Shown here piece by piece: positions 9,176 to 17,161 of a DNA stretch of 17,161 bases. Position 1 is the stretch's first letter. Each line of letters opens with the position of its first letter. The position numbers and the translations under genes were made by a program. The notes under the pieces are model-generated. The model had not been told where the DNA came from and searched no databases. It saw nothing but the letters and a program-made list of their open reading frames with translations. Location of the stretch: NCBI GenBank assembly GCA_964017145.1, contig CAXHKQ010000275.1:1-17161 (forward strand), given 5' to 3'. The stretch is from Agrocybe praecox (lineage: Eukaryota; Basidiomycota; Agaricomycetes; Agaricales; Agrocybaceae).

Positions 9176-9713
9176 CTTTTTGGTTGTGGTCCAGTGTTAT
9201 TCACAAATAATTGTATTAGACAGATGTGTCCCACTATCAAACGATACGAATTTTCAAGCCCAGCTGTTAGCTCGAACTCCAACAATTTTCGCTAACATGA
9301 AAATTTCGTTTTTTTGTATGGTTCAAGTTCACTAATTAAGGTACCATTTGTATTTTCAAGTCACTCTTAACATAATTTACGTCCTTTAACTCCTCCTACA
9401 ATACGCATGGCATTATAAATGTTTTTTTTTGTCAAAAATGTCACGTCTATTTATAAAATGTAAATTTTTCAAACGAAATTAGTCTTATATACAAACAAAT
9501 TTGCAAATGCCTTTTACGACGCTGTTATCGCATTTATGATTTTACACCAGAGCTTCAGAACACAAACTAATTTTCTGAGATTGTTGTATCCCTTTCTCAC
9601 ATTGGATATGGGTTCAATGTACAGCTCTTCTCTAAGATGAATTATATATTCTCAAAAGAAAGGAAATAACATTGTGTTGAAAATTGTGTTCGCGATAATT
9701 AACAAACAAAATC

Positions 9714-9722
9714 ACTTACTTC
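9714..9722 (-). other. Predicted 5' splice site of gene B with embedded stop
   Basis: The sequence CGAA|GTAAGT places the stop TAA (9718-9716) inside the donor. Splicing removes the stop and keeps the interrupted Lys codon as Lys, because exon 2 starts with G. Confidence 0.75.
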
Positions 9723-12406
9723 GTTTTCTTCGGTTTGATCGGTTTGGGCGGCAATTCCGATACCGGCGGTATTTCTGGCAAATCATCCTTGTCCATGTCG
9801 TCGTTGTTCGCCGCACATCCGATCTGCACTGCAGATACCGTCGATATTTCTTCGTTCATATCGTCGTCCGCGACGCCTCCTCGGTCGTCGGCCACAGTTG
9901 GCCCATCATCGGAACACTGCTCATCCGACACCTCATTCTTCTTGTTGTCGGCAACGTCTGCGGCTGCTGCTGCTGCTGCTGCTGCAGAGCTCTGCACATC
10001 CTCGATCAGTCGCTCGCACAGCTCCGCAATCTTCTGCGCGAGTGCATCACGCACGCACGCCATCAAGCGGCCAAACTGCTGGTCGCTCAAAATCGGCGCG
10101 GCCGCCGCCAACGATTCGCGCATGTCGCTCTCCAGTCGGCGCTCGCACTCGGCCGCAAAGCCGTGCAGACGCTCGTCGAACAGCCGACGCAGAGGCGACG
10201 ACTTGCTGGTCGGCATTCGGACGTCGCCTATCCGCTTCTGCTGAGCAGGACGCCGCTCCAGTCGAGTTTTTTTGTCGCAGTCTCCGCTTCCGTCGGCAAC
10301 GGGCTTCCCCGGCGGCGACTCGTCCGCGCCGGCGGGATCACAGGCAACGTAGCGCAACTCGGGTTTGTCGGGTCGCAGTGCCAACAGTCGCTTCTCCTGA
10401 CTCAGCAGCTCCACAACCGCTCGACCGGTCGATTCGCCGTCGTTCTGCATTTGTAACGCACGCGCTTTAGATCGCACGTTATATAACCATTGGCGGAATG
10501 TTTTCTGCCATTCATCGGGGCGCCTCGCGACGCCCATGCCATTCAGCTCGTCAGTCAGGTGTTGCCAAATTCGGTTCACCTCACCTGCGACAGTTGTCCA
10601 GCTCATCATCTGCGGATGCCGCTCCAGATAGTCTAAGTAGCGCTGCTGTTGTTTCGTTCGCGTTCGTTGAAAGAATCGCTGCTTCCTGAAAACCTGATCC
10701 GCCGAATTTAAAGTTGCGAATGGTGGCGGATCATCTGAGCGTGTGCCGCTTTCATCGGCATCATGCCGCGACGACGACTCCGCATCGGATGGATCGCTAT
10801 TGTCAACGCAGACTGGTTCGGGATTGACGGCATGCAGCGCCATTAGTCGGTCCTCCGATGGAACTGCGATTGGATCATCTGAGCGTTTGCCGCTTTCGTC
10901 GGCATCATTCCGCCGCGACGACTCCGCATCGGACGGATCGTTTCCCGACGGTTCGGGTTTGCCAGATTGTAGCGCCATCAGTCGTTCCTCCAGAGGTAAG
11001 AGCTTCATAACTGGCCGCCCGGTCGCTTCGCCGTCTTTCTGCTTCTGTATCGCACGCAATTTGAATCGCACGCTCCATAACCATTGGCGGAATGTCCTCT
11101 GCCATTCATGGGGGCGTTTGGCGACGCCCATGCCATTCAGCTCGTCGGTCAGGTGTTGCCAAATTCGGTGCACCTTACCTGCGACCGTTTTCCAGCTCAT
11201 CATCTGCGGATGCCGCTTCAGATAGTCCAAGTAACGCTTCTGTTGATCTGGATGCGTTCGGTGCCGGCCAGCGGGCCGGAAATCATCGACATCATTCTGT
11301 CGTCGTCGCCGCGGCGACTCGTCATTGTCGTCGGCTTCGACCGCCACCGTCTGACGCTCCTGCAGTTCGGAGGGCCTCAATATCGATACACCGGATGATT
11401 CGCCGTCGTCATTGCCCATGTTTGACTCGTCTTTGTCAGCAGCAGCAGCAGCGACTGGTGTGCGTTTGTCGGCTTGCAGCGCCCTCATGAATCGTTCCTC
11501 CAGATCCGAACCGAAGGGCCGCCTGCTCGATTCGCATTCGGAGAGTTTTTGTACCGCTCGCTCTTTGTGTCGCACGCTATATTGCCATTGGCTGAACGTT
11601 TGGCGCCATCGCTCTGGTGTGCGCTGGACGAAGCCCATGGCATTCAGCTCGTACGTCAGACGTTGCCAAATTCGTTTAAACTTACTATCGAATTTACTGC
11701 AGCTCATCATCCGCGGATGTCGCTCCAGGTACTCCAAGAAGCGCTGCTGGTGAACTCTTTGCGATCTATGCTTATCAGAGACGCATGGACCTGATGATGC
11801 GGCAAATTCACCGCTTTCATCGGCATCACTCCGGCGCCGCGACGCCTCGTCGTCGACCGGTGATTGAGATGTGTCGGGCAGCAGTGCCAACAGTCGCTTC
11901 TCCAGACGCAAGAGCTCCCCAACAGGTCGCCCGATCCGTTGGCCGTCTTTCTGCTGCTGTATCGCACGCTCTTTGGAGCGCACGCAGCACAGCCATTGGC
12001 GGAATGTGGTGTGCCATTGCTCGGGCGTCAGCTCGACGACGCCCGTTAACGTGGCGTTCAGCTCGTCCGTCAGCGATTGCCAAATTCGCGTCACCTGCTT
12101 GCCATCGGCCGAGCACCAGCTCGTCATCATCTGCGGATGCCTCTCCAGGTAGTCCAAGAAGCGCTCCTGTTGATTCTGATGCGTTCGATGCCGTCCAGCT
12201 GGAACTGTTGGCGTCGCGACGGGTCCATTGCTGCGCAATGGATCGGAGGGTGCTTCGGTGCTTTCGTCGGCCGCGCCAGCCGTATCGAACCGGACATCCT
12301 CTTCTTCGATCTTGATTTCTACTTGGTCCCGAAATTCGGGCTCTTCTTTGATGCGGAACTCGTCTTCGACAACGAGGTGTTGCAGTAGTGGCAGTGGAGG
12401 CTTCAT
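9720..12406 (-). CDS. Gene B exon 1: four zeste-like Myb/SANT modules
   Basis: This predicted nuclear regulator starts at the ATG at 12406 (MKPPLPLLQHL). The acidic N-terminus has IKEE and IKIE SUMO-type motifs (19-22, 31-34). Four modules of about 100 residues lie at roughly 74-176, 214-312, 382-482 and 579-680. Each has QQRYLDYLERHPQMMSW, RIWQHLTDELNGM, a TPxxW/RPxEW-QxTFRQW helix, then RAIQKQKDGE and LExRLxAL. They best fit the zeste-type Myb/SANT-like domain (Myb_DNA-bind_5), a family that binds DNA and oligomerises; the assignment is by pattern, not search. Modules 3 and 4 are closest to each other. A helical block (722-806) is almost identical to gene A's. An Ala run, an acidic stretch and a Pro/Lys tail end the exon. 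The frame stops at a TAA that is part of AA|GTAAGT, so splicing to 6992 is expected; the joined coding length, 2687+541 bases, is divisible by three and gives 1075 residues. Confidence 0.87.
10721..10981 (-). repeat. Tandemly duplicated linker between modules 3 and 4 of gene B
   Basis: Residues 476-515 and 521-560 repeat each other. Both carry (R)LMAL, NPEP or KPEP, SDPSDAESS or DPSDAESS, then DADESG, RSDDP. The DNA strings around CATCTGAGCG, CGACGACTCCGCATCGGA and TTCATCGGCATCAT or TTCGTCGGCATCAT recur about 135 bases apart. The duplication is recent, judging by how similar the copies are. Confidence 0.75.
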
Positions 12407-12564
12407 GTCATCGTCGGCGTCCGTGCACTGCGATGGATGTGGCGTGATGAGGATGCGCTTAGCTGCGAGTTGTGTAGATGTGCAGAAGAACGATGTATAT
12501 ACAGAGAGTGAGTATTTGGATAAGAAATTGAGGTTTTCAAACTATTGAAGAGGAAATTACCCAT
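12403..12564 (-). CDS. Possible upstream ORF of gene B (53 residues)
   Basis: A frame starting MGNFLFNSLKTSISYP runs to a TGA that overlaps the gene B start as ATGA (start at 12406-12404, stop at 12405-12403). Its first part is shared with the upstream frame of gene A. It would restrain or couple translation of the main frame if transcribed, but the transcription start is unknown. Confidence 0.3.
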   Translation of the reverse strand: MGNFLFNSLKTSISYPNTHSLYIHRSSAHLHNSQLSASSSRHIHRSARTPTMT

Positions 12565-12745
12565 TTTTCAAACTCGTTTTCAAATATATCGTATGAAAAG
12601 CCGATTACGAATATGCACGATGCAAACACAAAAAAACTTTTCCGCATCCGCGACCGCGAGCTCCAATTACAACAAACAAACACAAACCATTTGACATTCC
12701 AAAACGAGGGGCCGATCACTGACCACTCTGAACATTGGTCCATTG
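12407..12745 (-). promoter_or_regulatory. Conserved 5' flank of gene B
   Basis: This is the counterpart of 4391-4725. It has the same GGAAATTACCCATTT string (12552-12566) and a CATACGATATATTT TATA-like block at about 12583-12598. Beyond these come GCGAGCTCCAATTAC and CACAAACCAT patches that match the gene A flank. The shared order suggests a duplicated promoter, although the exact start site is not visible. Confidence 0.45.
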
Positions 12746-13311
12746 GTCGACAATCAGTAGTTGATGTACGAAATCATTCAAAAATCCTCAGAAATCCCCA
12801 CGAAGTACTCCGTAGAAATCCCAGTCCGATTTCAGTTATATCGGGTGATTTTCAAAGACATTCCAGAAATTCAATTTCAAAAGATATAATATAGAATTTC
12901 AAAAGATACCAGCTGGGGAATTCGCTAAGAATATATTTCGACATGGCTTGGTTATCTCTCTTTCAGTGTAGCGCTGAGCGCTGATTTCGTTCTAGTGAAA
13001 GATCCTGTTTAAGTGAAACTGCCCTGCTGATATACTGGTGCCTATCAACAGTAAAATAACCTTTATAAGCTCCGTATTTCAATTACAGCCGCCCAACCCA
13101 ACACTCTTTCATGGGGTAAATGGATGTAGATTTCGACATCAAACCAGCAAGACGTCATCGTTTCGAATACAAATTTCCATACGAAATACTCTATTCGAAC
13201 AGACAGCATTTCTGTTTCGATGCTGTTTCGATGTCGAAATATTATTTCTTCCCCAGCAGGTGATTTCTTACGATATACGCGTTCATGTTCATACAGATAG
13301 AAGATTCCATC
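12746..13311. other. Non-coding stretch between genes B and C
   Basis: No gene is seen. The 13038-13385 open frame has no recognisable domain. At 12778-12830 there are weak AGAAATCC-type repeats that echo the degenerate repeat upstream of gene A. Confidence 0.55.
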
Positions 13312-13329
13312 TTAACCCATTTCCGGCGA

Positions 13330-13349
13330 CTGGTCGATTAATCGACCAG
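13330..13349. repeat. 20-base palindrome (CTGGTCGATTAATCGACCAG)
   Basis: This perfect palindrome is preceded by TTAACCCATTTCCGGCGA (13312-13329). A near-copy, GGTCGATTAAATCGACC, occurs at 13649-13665, also beside a GC-rich patch (CCCCGCTGG). The TTAA plus CCC start is reminiscent of piggyBac-type ends, and the two palindromes may mark both ends of a small element of about 370 bases. I could not find a second TTAA at the expected place. Confidence 0.5.
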
Positions 13350-13648
13350 CAAATTTGGGATTTTCGCAAGGCAAGTCTAGGATAGCAATATGATCCTGGA
13401 ATAAAAACAATTTGTTAGTTCCATATCTTGTATAAACACATACTTACAGGATTGGGTTCTTATATCTAGTCGTTCTGAGGTCTCAAAGTTGGGCGGACTT
13501 CGTGTTTTTCTAAATATGTTTTCAATGATTCGTGATGATGATGATGATTCGACGACAAGAGGTCATTTGTAACATTTTTTTATGTTAGAAAAAATTGAGG
13601 TGAAATCTGACCATCTATTCGCCCGCTAGACGTGTGCGAATGTTGGTG

Positions 13649-13665
13649 GGTCGATTAAATCGACC
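13649..13665. repeat. Second GGTCGATT palindrome copy
   Basis: Arms GGTCGATT and AATCGACC sit around a single A. It shares its core with the palindrome at 13330-13349 and is the likely partner of that site. Confidence 0.5.
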
Positions 13666-14134
13666 ACCCCGCTGGTACCGAATAAGTCATATAATATGCT
13701 CATTTGCTCAGTAGTAAGTAAATAAGTATACTACCTGGATACACTGACTTTTTTTATTTTTCGTGTATCTCAAATTTTCATTTTGTGCTTATATGGAAAA
13801 AATGTTAGAGTTTCTATGTTTTTCCACCTCGAGTAGCGCAAACGAGAAGACCGAGAAAATACCAAAGGGATAAAAAAGCCATCTGTAAAAAGAGTTGACA
13901 CATTTTGGCCCAGAGGTTCTATGTGCCGTTGGAAATGGGTTTAATATTCTATATATTATCTTCATTTTCTCAATGGTTTCAATTATAAAAAATTTCAAAT
14001 TAATTTTTCTCGAATCTCGGAAATTAAAAACTATAAAAAAGATATGAACAGTTCAAGGCATAATTAGCGAATTCTTTATAACGAGGGAAAAAAATTGAAA
14101 ACAACACTGAATATCAATTTAGAATAAACAATAT

Positions 14135-14184
14135 TTTGGTCACCCTGTAATACGAACATATGTTCGTATTACAGGGTGACCAAA
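14135..14184. repeat. Perfect 50-base palindrome
   Basis: Two 25-base arms, starting TTTGGTCACCCTGTAATACG, meet at CAT|ATG without a spacer or mismatch. The GGTCACCCTG string also occurs alone at 14920-14929. Such strings resemble terminal repeats of Tc1/mariner-type elements. The palindrome may be two ends joined after loss of the interior, but I cannot name a family. Confidence 0.85.
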
Positions 14185-15378
14185 TTTGATCAGCATATTT
14201 GTAAAGGTTGTTTTAAGCTATAAGGACATTTAAATTTAAAAAAACCAAAGACAACAAAATAATGGCTTGTTTGAATGAAAATTACCTCACGCCGAATGGC
14301 ATGGTTCTGAGCCTTAACCTTTTGTTATTTTTTCCTATGGATATTGACCTGCGGAATGCGTTCAAAAGAAATACTAAGTTGCCTCGCGTCCGATGGCGAA
14401 CGAGCCACCAAACGCTAACAAAATTATAAACGCGAATTTTCCAGAAAAATTGAATCAAGGGAATACTTTGAACATAGCAACGATTTGTTCGAGCTTCAAC
14501 CCTTTTAAAGTTGATAATCACAAAGTTGCATCATAGGTGCACCGACTACAACATGATCTCTCGCTATACCAATTAGCTCAGTGTATTACTAGTTACTACT
14601 GTTTTATAGCCCCTCGATTTTTTTTTTAAATAAAGTTCATGTCATTCTTACGTTTTATGAAAACAAAGTCATAAAATTCAAACCATTAGGTCTCTAAAAA
14701 TTATTGAAAATGGCACATGTGACTGACTATGTTCATCATGCATATAAAAAAATACACTTGAGGTTAATGCATTGATAACTCTTGTCAGTATGATGTGATG
14801 CTTGTGCAATTTTATATGCATGTTAGGAAAGAAATGAATTGCCCGAATGCCAAATTTGAGTATCATCAGACAACTGGTTTGAGAGTTACAGCTGCTCAAA
14901 GTTTCATGCTTATCAATTGGGTCACCCTGCACACTCAAATTGACTAGAAATTAAATAGCGTATAAATCCTTTTCTTAAAAAATACTATAAATAACTGCTT
15001 CATTACAATTTGTGTAGGAGTCTGAATAGATAGGCGAACACGATAATTACATATTTCTAGGTGCATGTACCCCAGTAAACATTTTAGTACATATAATGCC
15101 CATGTAATGTACGTTTTGTCAGGTAAATGGTACTTTCCAATAGTGGTTAGAAAGGGCATTCAAGCTCCGTATATGTCACAGAATTTACCTCATTGCTGGT
15201 ACACTGAATGTAGATAAAACGGGATTCATATGAACTGCTGACGTATAGGGTAGTAATGTTTCATTTGTATTGAGTGAAATCAAATATGTTTCACTATGCA
15301 ATCCGAATAAGAGACCAATATGTTATATTTAATTTGAAATACCCACAAACACAGTTGTTCGATACATACATTGCGATG
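14185..15378. other. Non-coding stretch 3' of gene C
   Basis: AT-rich with no gene seen. The open frames at 14282-14521, 14678-14938 and 14944-15159 have no recognisable motifs. A lone GGGTCACCCTG sits at 14919-14929. Confidence 0.55.
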
Positions 15379-15384
15379 TTTATT
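15379..15384 (-). promoter_or_regulatory. Candidate poly(A) signal of gene C
   Basis: AATAAA on the minus strand lies 23 bases after the gene C stop (15407-15409). This would give a very short 3' UTR. Confidence 0.5.
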
Positions 15385-15406
15385 AGAAGCTACCTCTTTG
15401 CTTTTT

Positions 15407-15926
15407 TCAGGCGGCGAAATCACCGGTGTTAATCACATCAGGATCACTGCTCGTCCTAATTTCCGGTTCACTCGCCATCGGACCACCGCCAGCAGCACCG
15501 CCAGCCTTCGATCTTTTCTGGCGCGCTCCCCAGTATCCCAGCTTACGCGGAAACACCTCGTCCATGTCGGCCAGCGCGACGCCATGATCGCGATGCAAAT
15601 GCCGGACGATCGACGAGCGGTCCCTTTCGGCCCTCGGGCACCGCGGACATTTGTACGGCTTCTGGCCGGTGTGGATTTCCTGGTGTTTCCGCAAACGGGC
15701 CGTATTGTTGAAGGCTGCCGGACACTGATCGCAGACGAACTCAAGCTGATTCCGATGCATGCGCAGATGTGTTCGGAACGACGCCGGATGGCGGAACGGG
15801 CGCGAACAGTACTCGCAAATGTAATTCTTAATGCCCAAGTGTCGTAGCATGTGCTCTTTCAATGTAGATTTTTGAGCAAATATCTCGTGACAGTAGTCGC
15901 ACTCCAGTGACAGTCTTTCTCGTTTC
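15407..15926 (-). CDS. Gene C last exon: four C2H2 zinc fingers (partial gene)
   Basis: This paralog of gene B exon 2 has its 5' part beyond the right edge. It follows a TTGTTTGTCCAG acceptor (15927-15938) and begins G, AAA CGA GAA AGA, the same phase as gene B exon 2, then reads LSLECDYC. Four fingers have the same spacing as gene B (three with Hx3H, the last with Hx4H) and a canonical HTGQKPYKC linker. After them comes GVALADMDEVFPRKL, shared with gene B, then a Lys/Arg patch, a Gly/Ala stretch and a tail ending FAA. The frame open to 15934 begins at a TTG, which is intron, so no start codon belongs to this exon. By analogy a zeste-module exon should lie to the right of 17161. Confidence 0.85.
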
Positions 15927-17161
15927 CTGGACAAACAAGAGAAATAGTATATTGGTTCGAAATGTTTGTGGTGCTACGAACGCGATTTATGTAGGCCTGA
16001 GGTATTTTCTAATATGAATATTTAATCTGAATTCTCTACCGATCAAAATTCGGAGATATACTACATGAGCTGATATGTATCGGGAGAAATAGGAAAACAG
16101 CATTATTGATGAAGGCAAAATGTATTGTTGCTCATAGTCATGTTTCAGGCAGCCAAACAACATGTTATACTCGAACTGTCATTAGATTGGAAGATATTGC
16201 CTTAATTGTTGACATATCCTAACATATGCTGAAGAAGGTATTTAAAGTCTTATTAAAGGTAGAAGGGCAGCTGGAGCCAAACCATGTCTTGAGAAATTGT
16301 TATCTGCGGTCTGTCCTAGTCGAAATTAAAACAGGCTATTTTGTAAACTATTGTTTACCTTCCATTTGGGCACCAAAAGACGATGCGCGCTGTGGACGTC
16401 TAGATTTGGCAGTGCCTTATGAAAAATAACTTCACCAAATAATTTCGAAATTAGGAAAGGATGGAACATGGAGATTGCCGATACCCTGAGCTAATATAAA
16501 CAATATGTATTCATATCGTGCAAAAGTGCAAACGTTTTGGGCATGCGAGAGCTCTTTGCGGAGAGAGTGCCGAAAAACGCAAAAACTCACAATCGACCAA
16601 ATCGGCCAAAAAGCCATAATCAATGAATTGGGCTATGAATTGTGATCCCATCTATGGTTTTGTGCGAGCATGTTATTGTGCAAGGTTAGAGACGAATACC
16701 TTTGACTGTGATCGAGATGCTGTAGGACCGCTGATTTAATGCTATGGAACTAAAATGAAACTATGTAGAGGAATACAAATAATTTCATCAAAAATGTTGG
16801 TCCTTTCCTATTTCCCCCGATACTTATCAGCCCATCTAGTATGTAGTACGTGAATTTCATTAATCTTCTAGCACGCGCACACTGCTCCGATTCGAATGAA
16901 AAACTAAAAAAAGATGTGTGTTGAGATTAAAAGTAAAAGTAAATTAGCAGAATCGGGCGGCAGGGCCGTCAAAAATCGTGATAAGGATAAATGCACGCAA
17001 GTCCGCATACTGCATGGACTTCAGTTCGAAAACTATGATTTTTATGATATATGTTTTTTCTTAAGGTAGCTGACAAATACCTCAAACAACATGAATTTTT
17101 ATATCTCATTATCAAAATGTGTGCTACATTTTAATTCTATTTATTGAAAATCGTGTTTCAT
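15927..17161 (-). other. Intron of gene C (3' part)
   Basis: By analogy with gene B this is the end of the intron between the zeste-type exon and the zinc-finger exon. No gene or repeat is evident. The 16226-16429 and 16432-16623 open frames are short and unrecognised. Confidence 0.5.

Larger units (their letters stand above)
6993..9719 (-). other. Predicted 2.7 kb intron of gene B
   Basis: It starts GTAAGTGA on the minus strand at 9719 and ends in a pyrimidine run plus CAG at 6993. Both borders are canonical and both are phase 2. It contains no gene I can recognise, only an inverted duplication (8472-9175), a hairpin (8578-8615) and a GC-richer islet (7596-7800). If it is retained, translation stops at once at the TAA within the donor. 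Confidence 0.75.

Noticed and set aside
8224..9285. Frames at 8224-8550 (+) and 9073-9285 (-) with similar FPNQEFK peptides, considered as a duplicated small gene
   Set aside because: The likeness is explained by the inverted DNA duplication. Similarity is equally good in non-coding parts, and the frames have no start or length in common.
9674..12548. Plus-strand frames opposite gene B (for example 9674-10456, 9898-10470)
   Set aside because: Same reason: Ser/Arg/Ala-rich antisense translations with no domain of their own.
15407..15934. Start of gene C at 15934
   Set aside because: That codon is TTG and lies in the predicted intron, before the CAG acceptor.
1..17161. CRISPR array, tRNA, rRNA, prophage or bacterial operon
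   Set aside because: No regularly spaced direct repeats, cloverleaf or ribosomal strings were seen, and the intron borders and protein types are eukaryotic.

Overview
This looks like a fragment of an insect nuclear genome, most likely a fly or mosquito. The evidence is AT-rich flanks with GC-rich coding islands, spliceosomal intron borders, C2H2 zinc fingers, tandem Myb/SANT-like modules of the zeste type, and a decayed Tc1/mariner copy with the D-37-E spacing described from mosquitoes. The species cannot be fixed from sequence alone. No rRNA, tRNA, CRISPR array or bacterial-type operon was seen.

The core is part of a head-to-tail tandem array of one unusual gene type, all on the minus strand. 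Reading 5'->3' on that strand: the last exon of gene C (15926-15407, four C2H2 fingers; the rest lies beyond the right edge); a complete gene B, with exon 1 at 12406-9720 (four zeste-like modules, a conserved helical block, acidic and basic tails), a 2.7 kb intron, and exon 2 at 6992-6452 (four C2H2 fingers); and gene A, with exon 1 from about 4321 to 2361 (three zeste-like modules and the same helical block). Gene A's zinc-finger exon, if it exists, lies beyond the left edge. Exon 1 of B ends in a GTAAGT donor that contains the apparent stop codon. Both zinc-finger exons start at acceptors of matching phase. Exons 1 and 2 of B therefore join in frame to give a predicted protein of about 1075 residues. 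Gene A ends exon 1 at a GTATGT donor of the same phase.

The proteins look like nuclear DNA-binding regulators that carry two unrelated DNA-binding systems on one chain: an array of Myb/SANT-like modules and a C-terminal zinc-finger array. An acidic N-terminus with SUMO-type motifs and a near-identical helical block, possibly for oligomerisation, accompany them. The paralogs differ in module number, in zinc-finger contact residues and in the start codon.

Layout. 1-877: no gene. 880-2052: DD37E-type Tc1/mariner relic with terminal repeats and TA target duplication. 2361-4321: gene A exon 1. 4391-4725: 5' flank shared with gene B. 4690-4925: degenerate short repeats. 4926-6334: non-coding, with a palindrome and a lone transposon-like end. 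6335-6340: poly(A) signal. 6452-12406: gene B. 12407-12745: 5' flank of B. 12746-15378: non-coding, with palindromes. 15379-15926: end of gene C. 15927-17161: gene C intron sequence.
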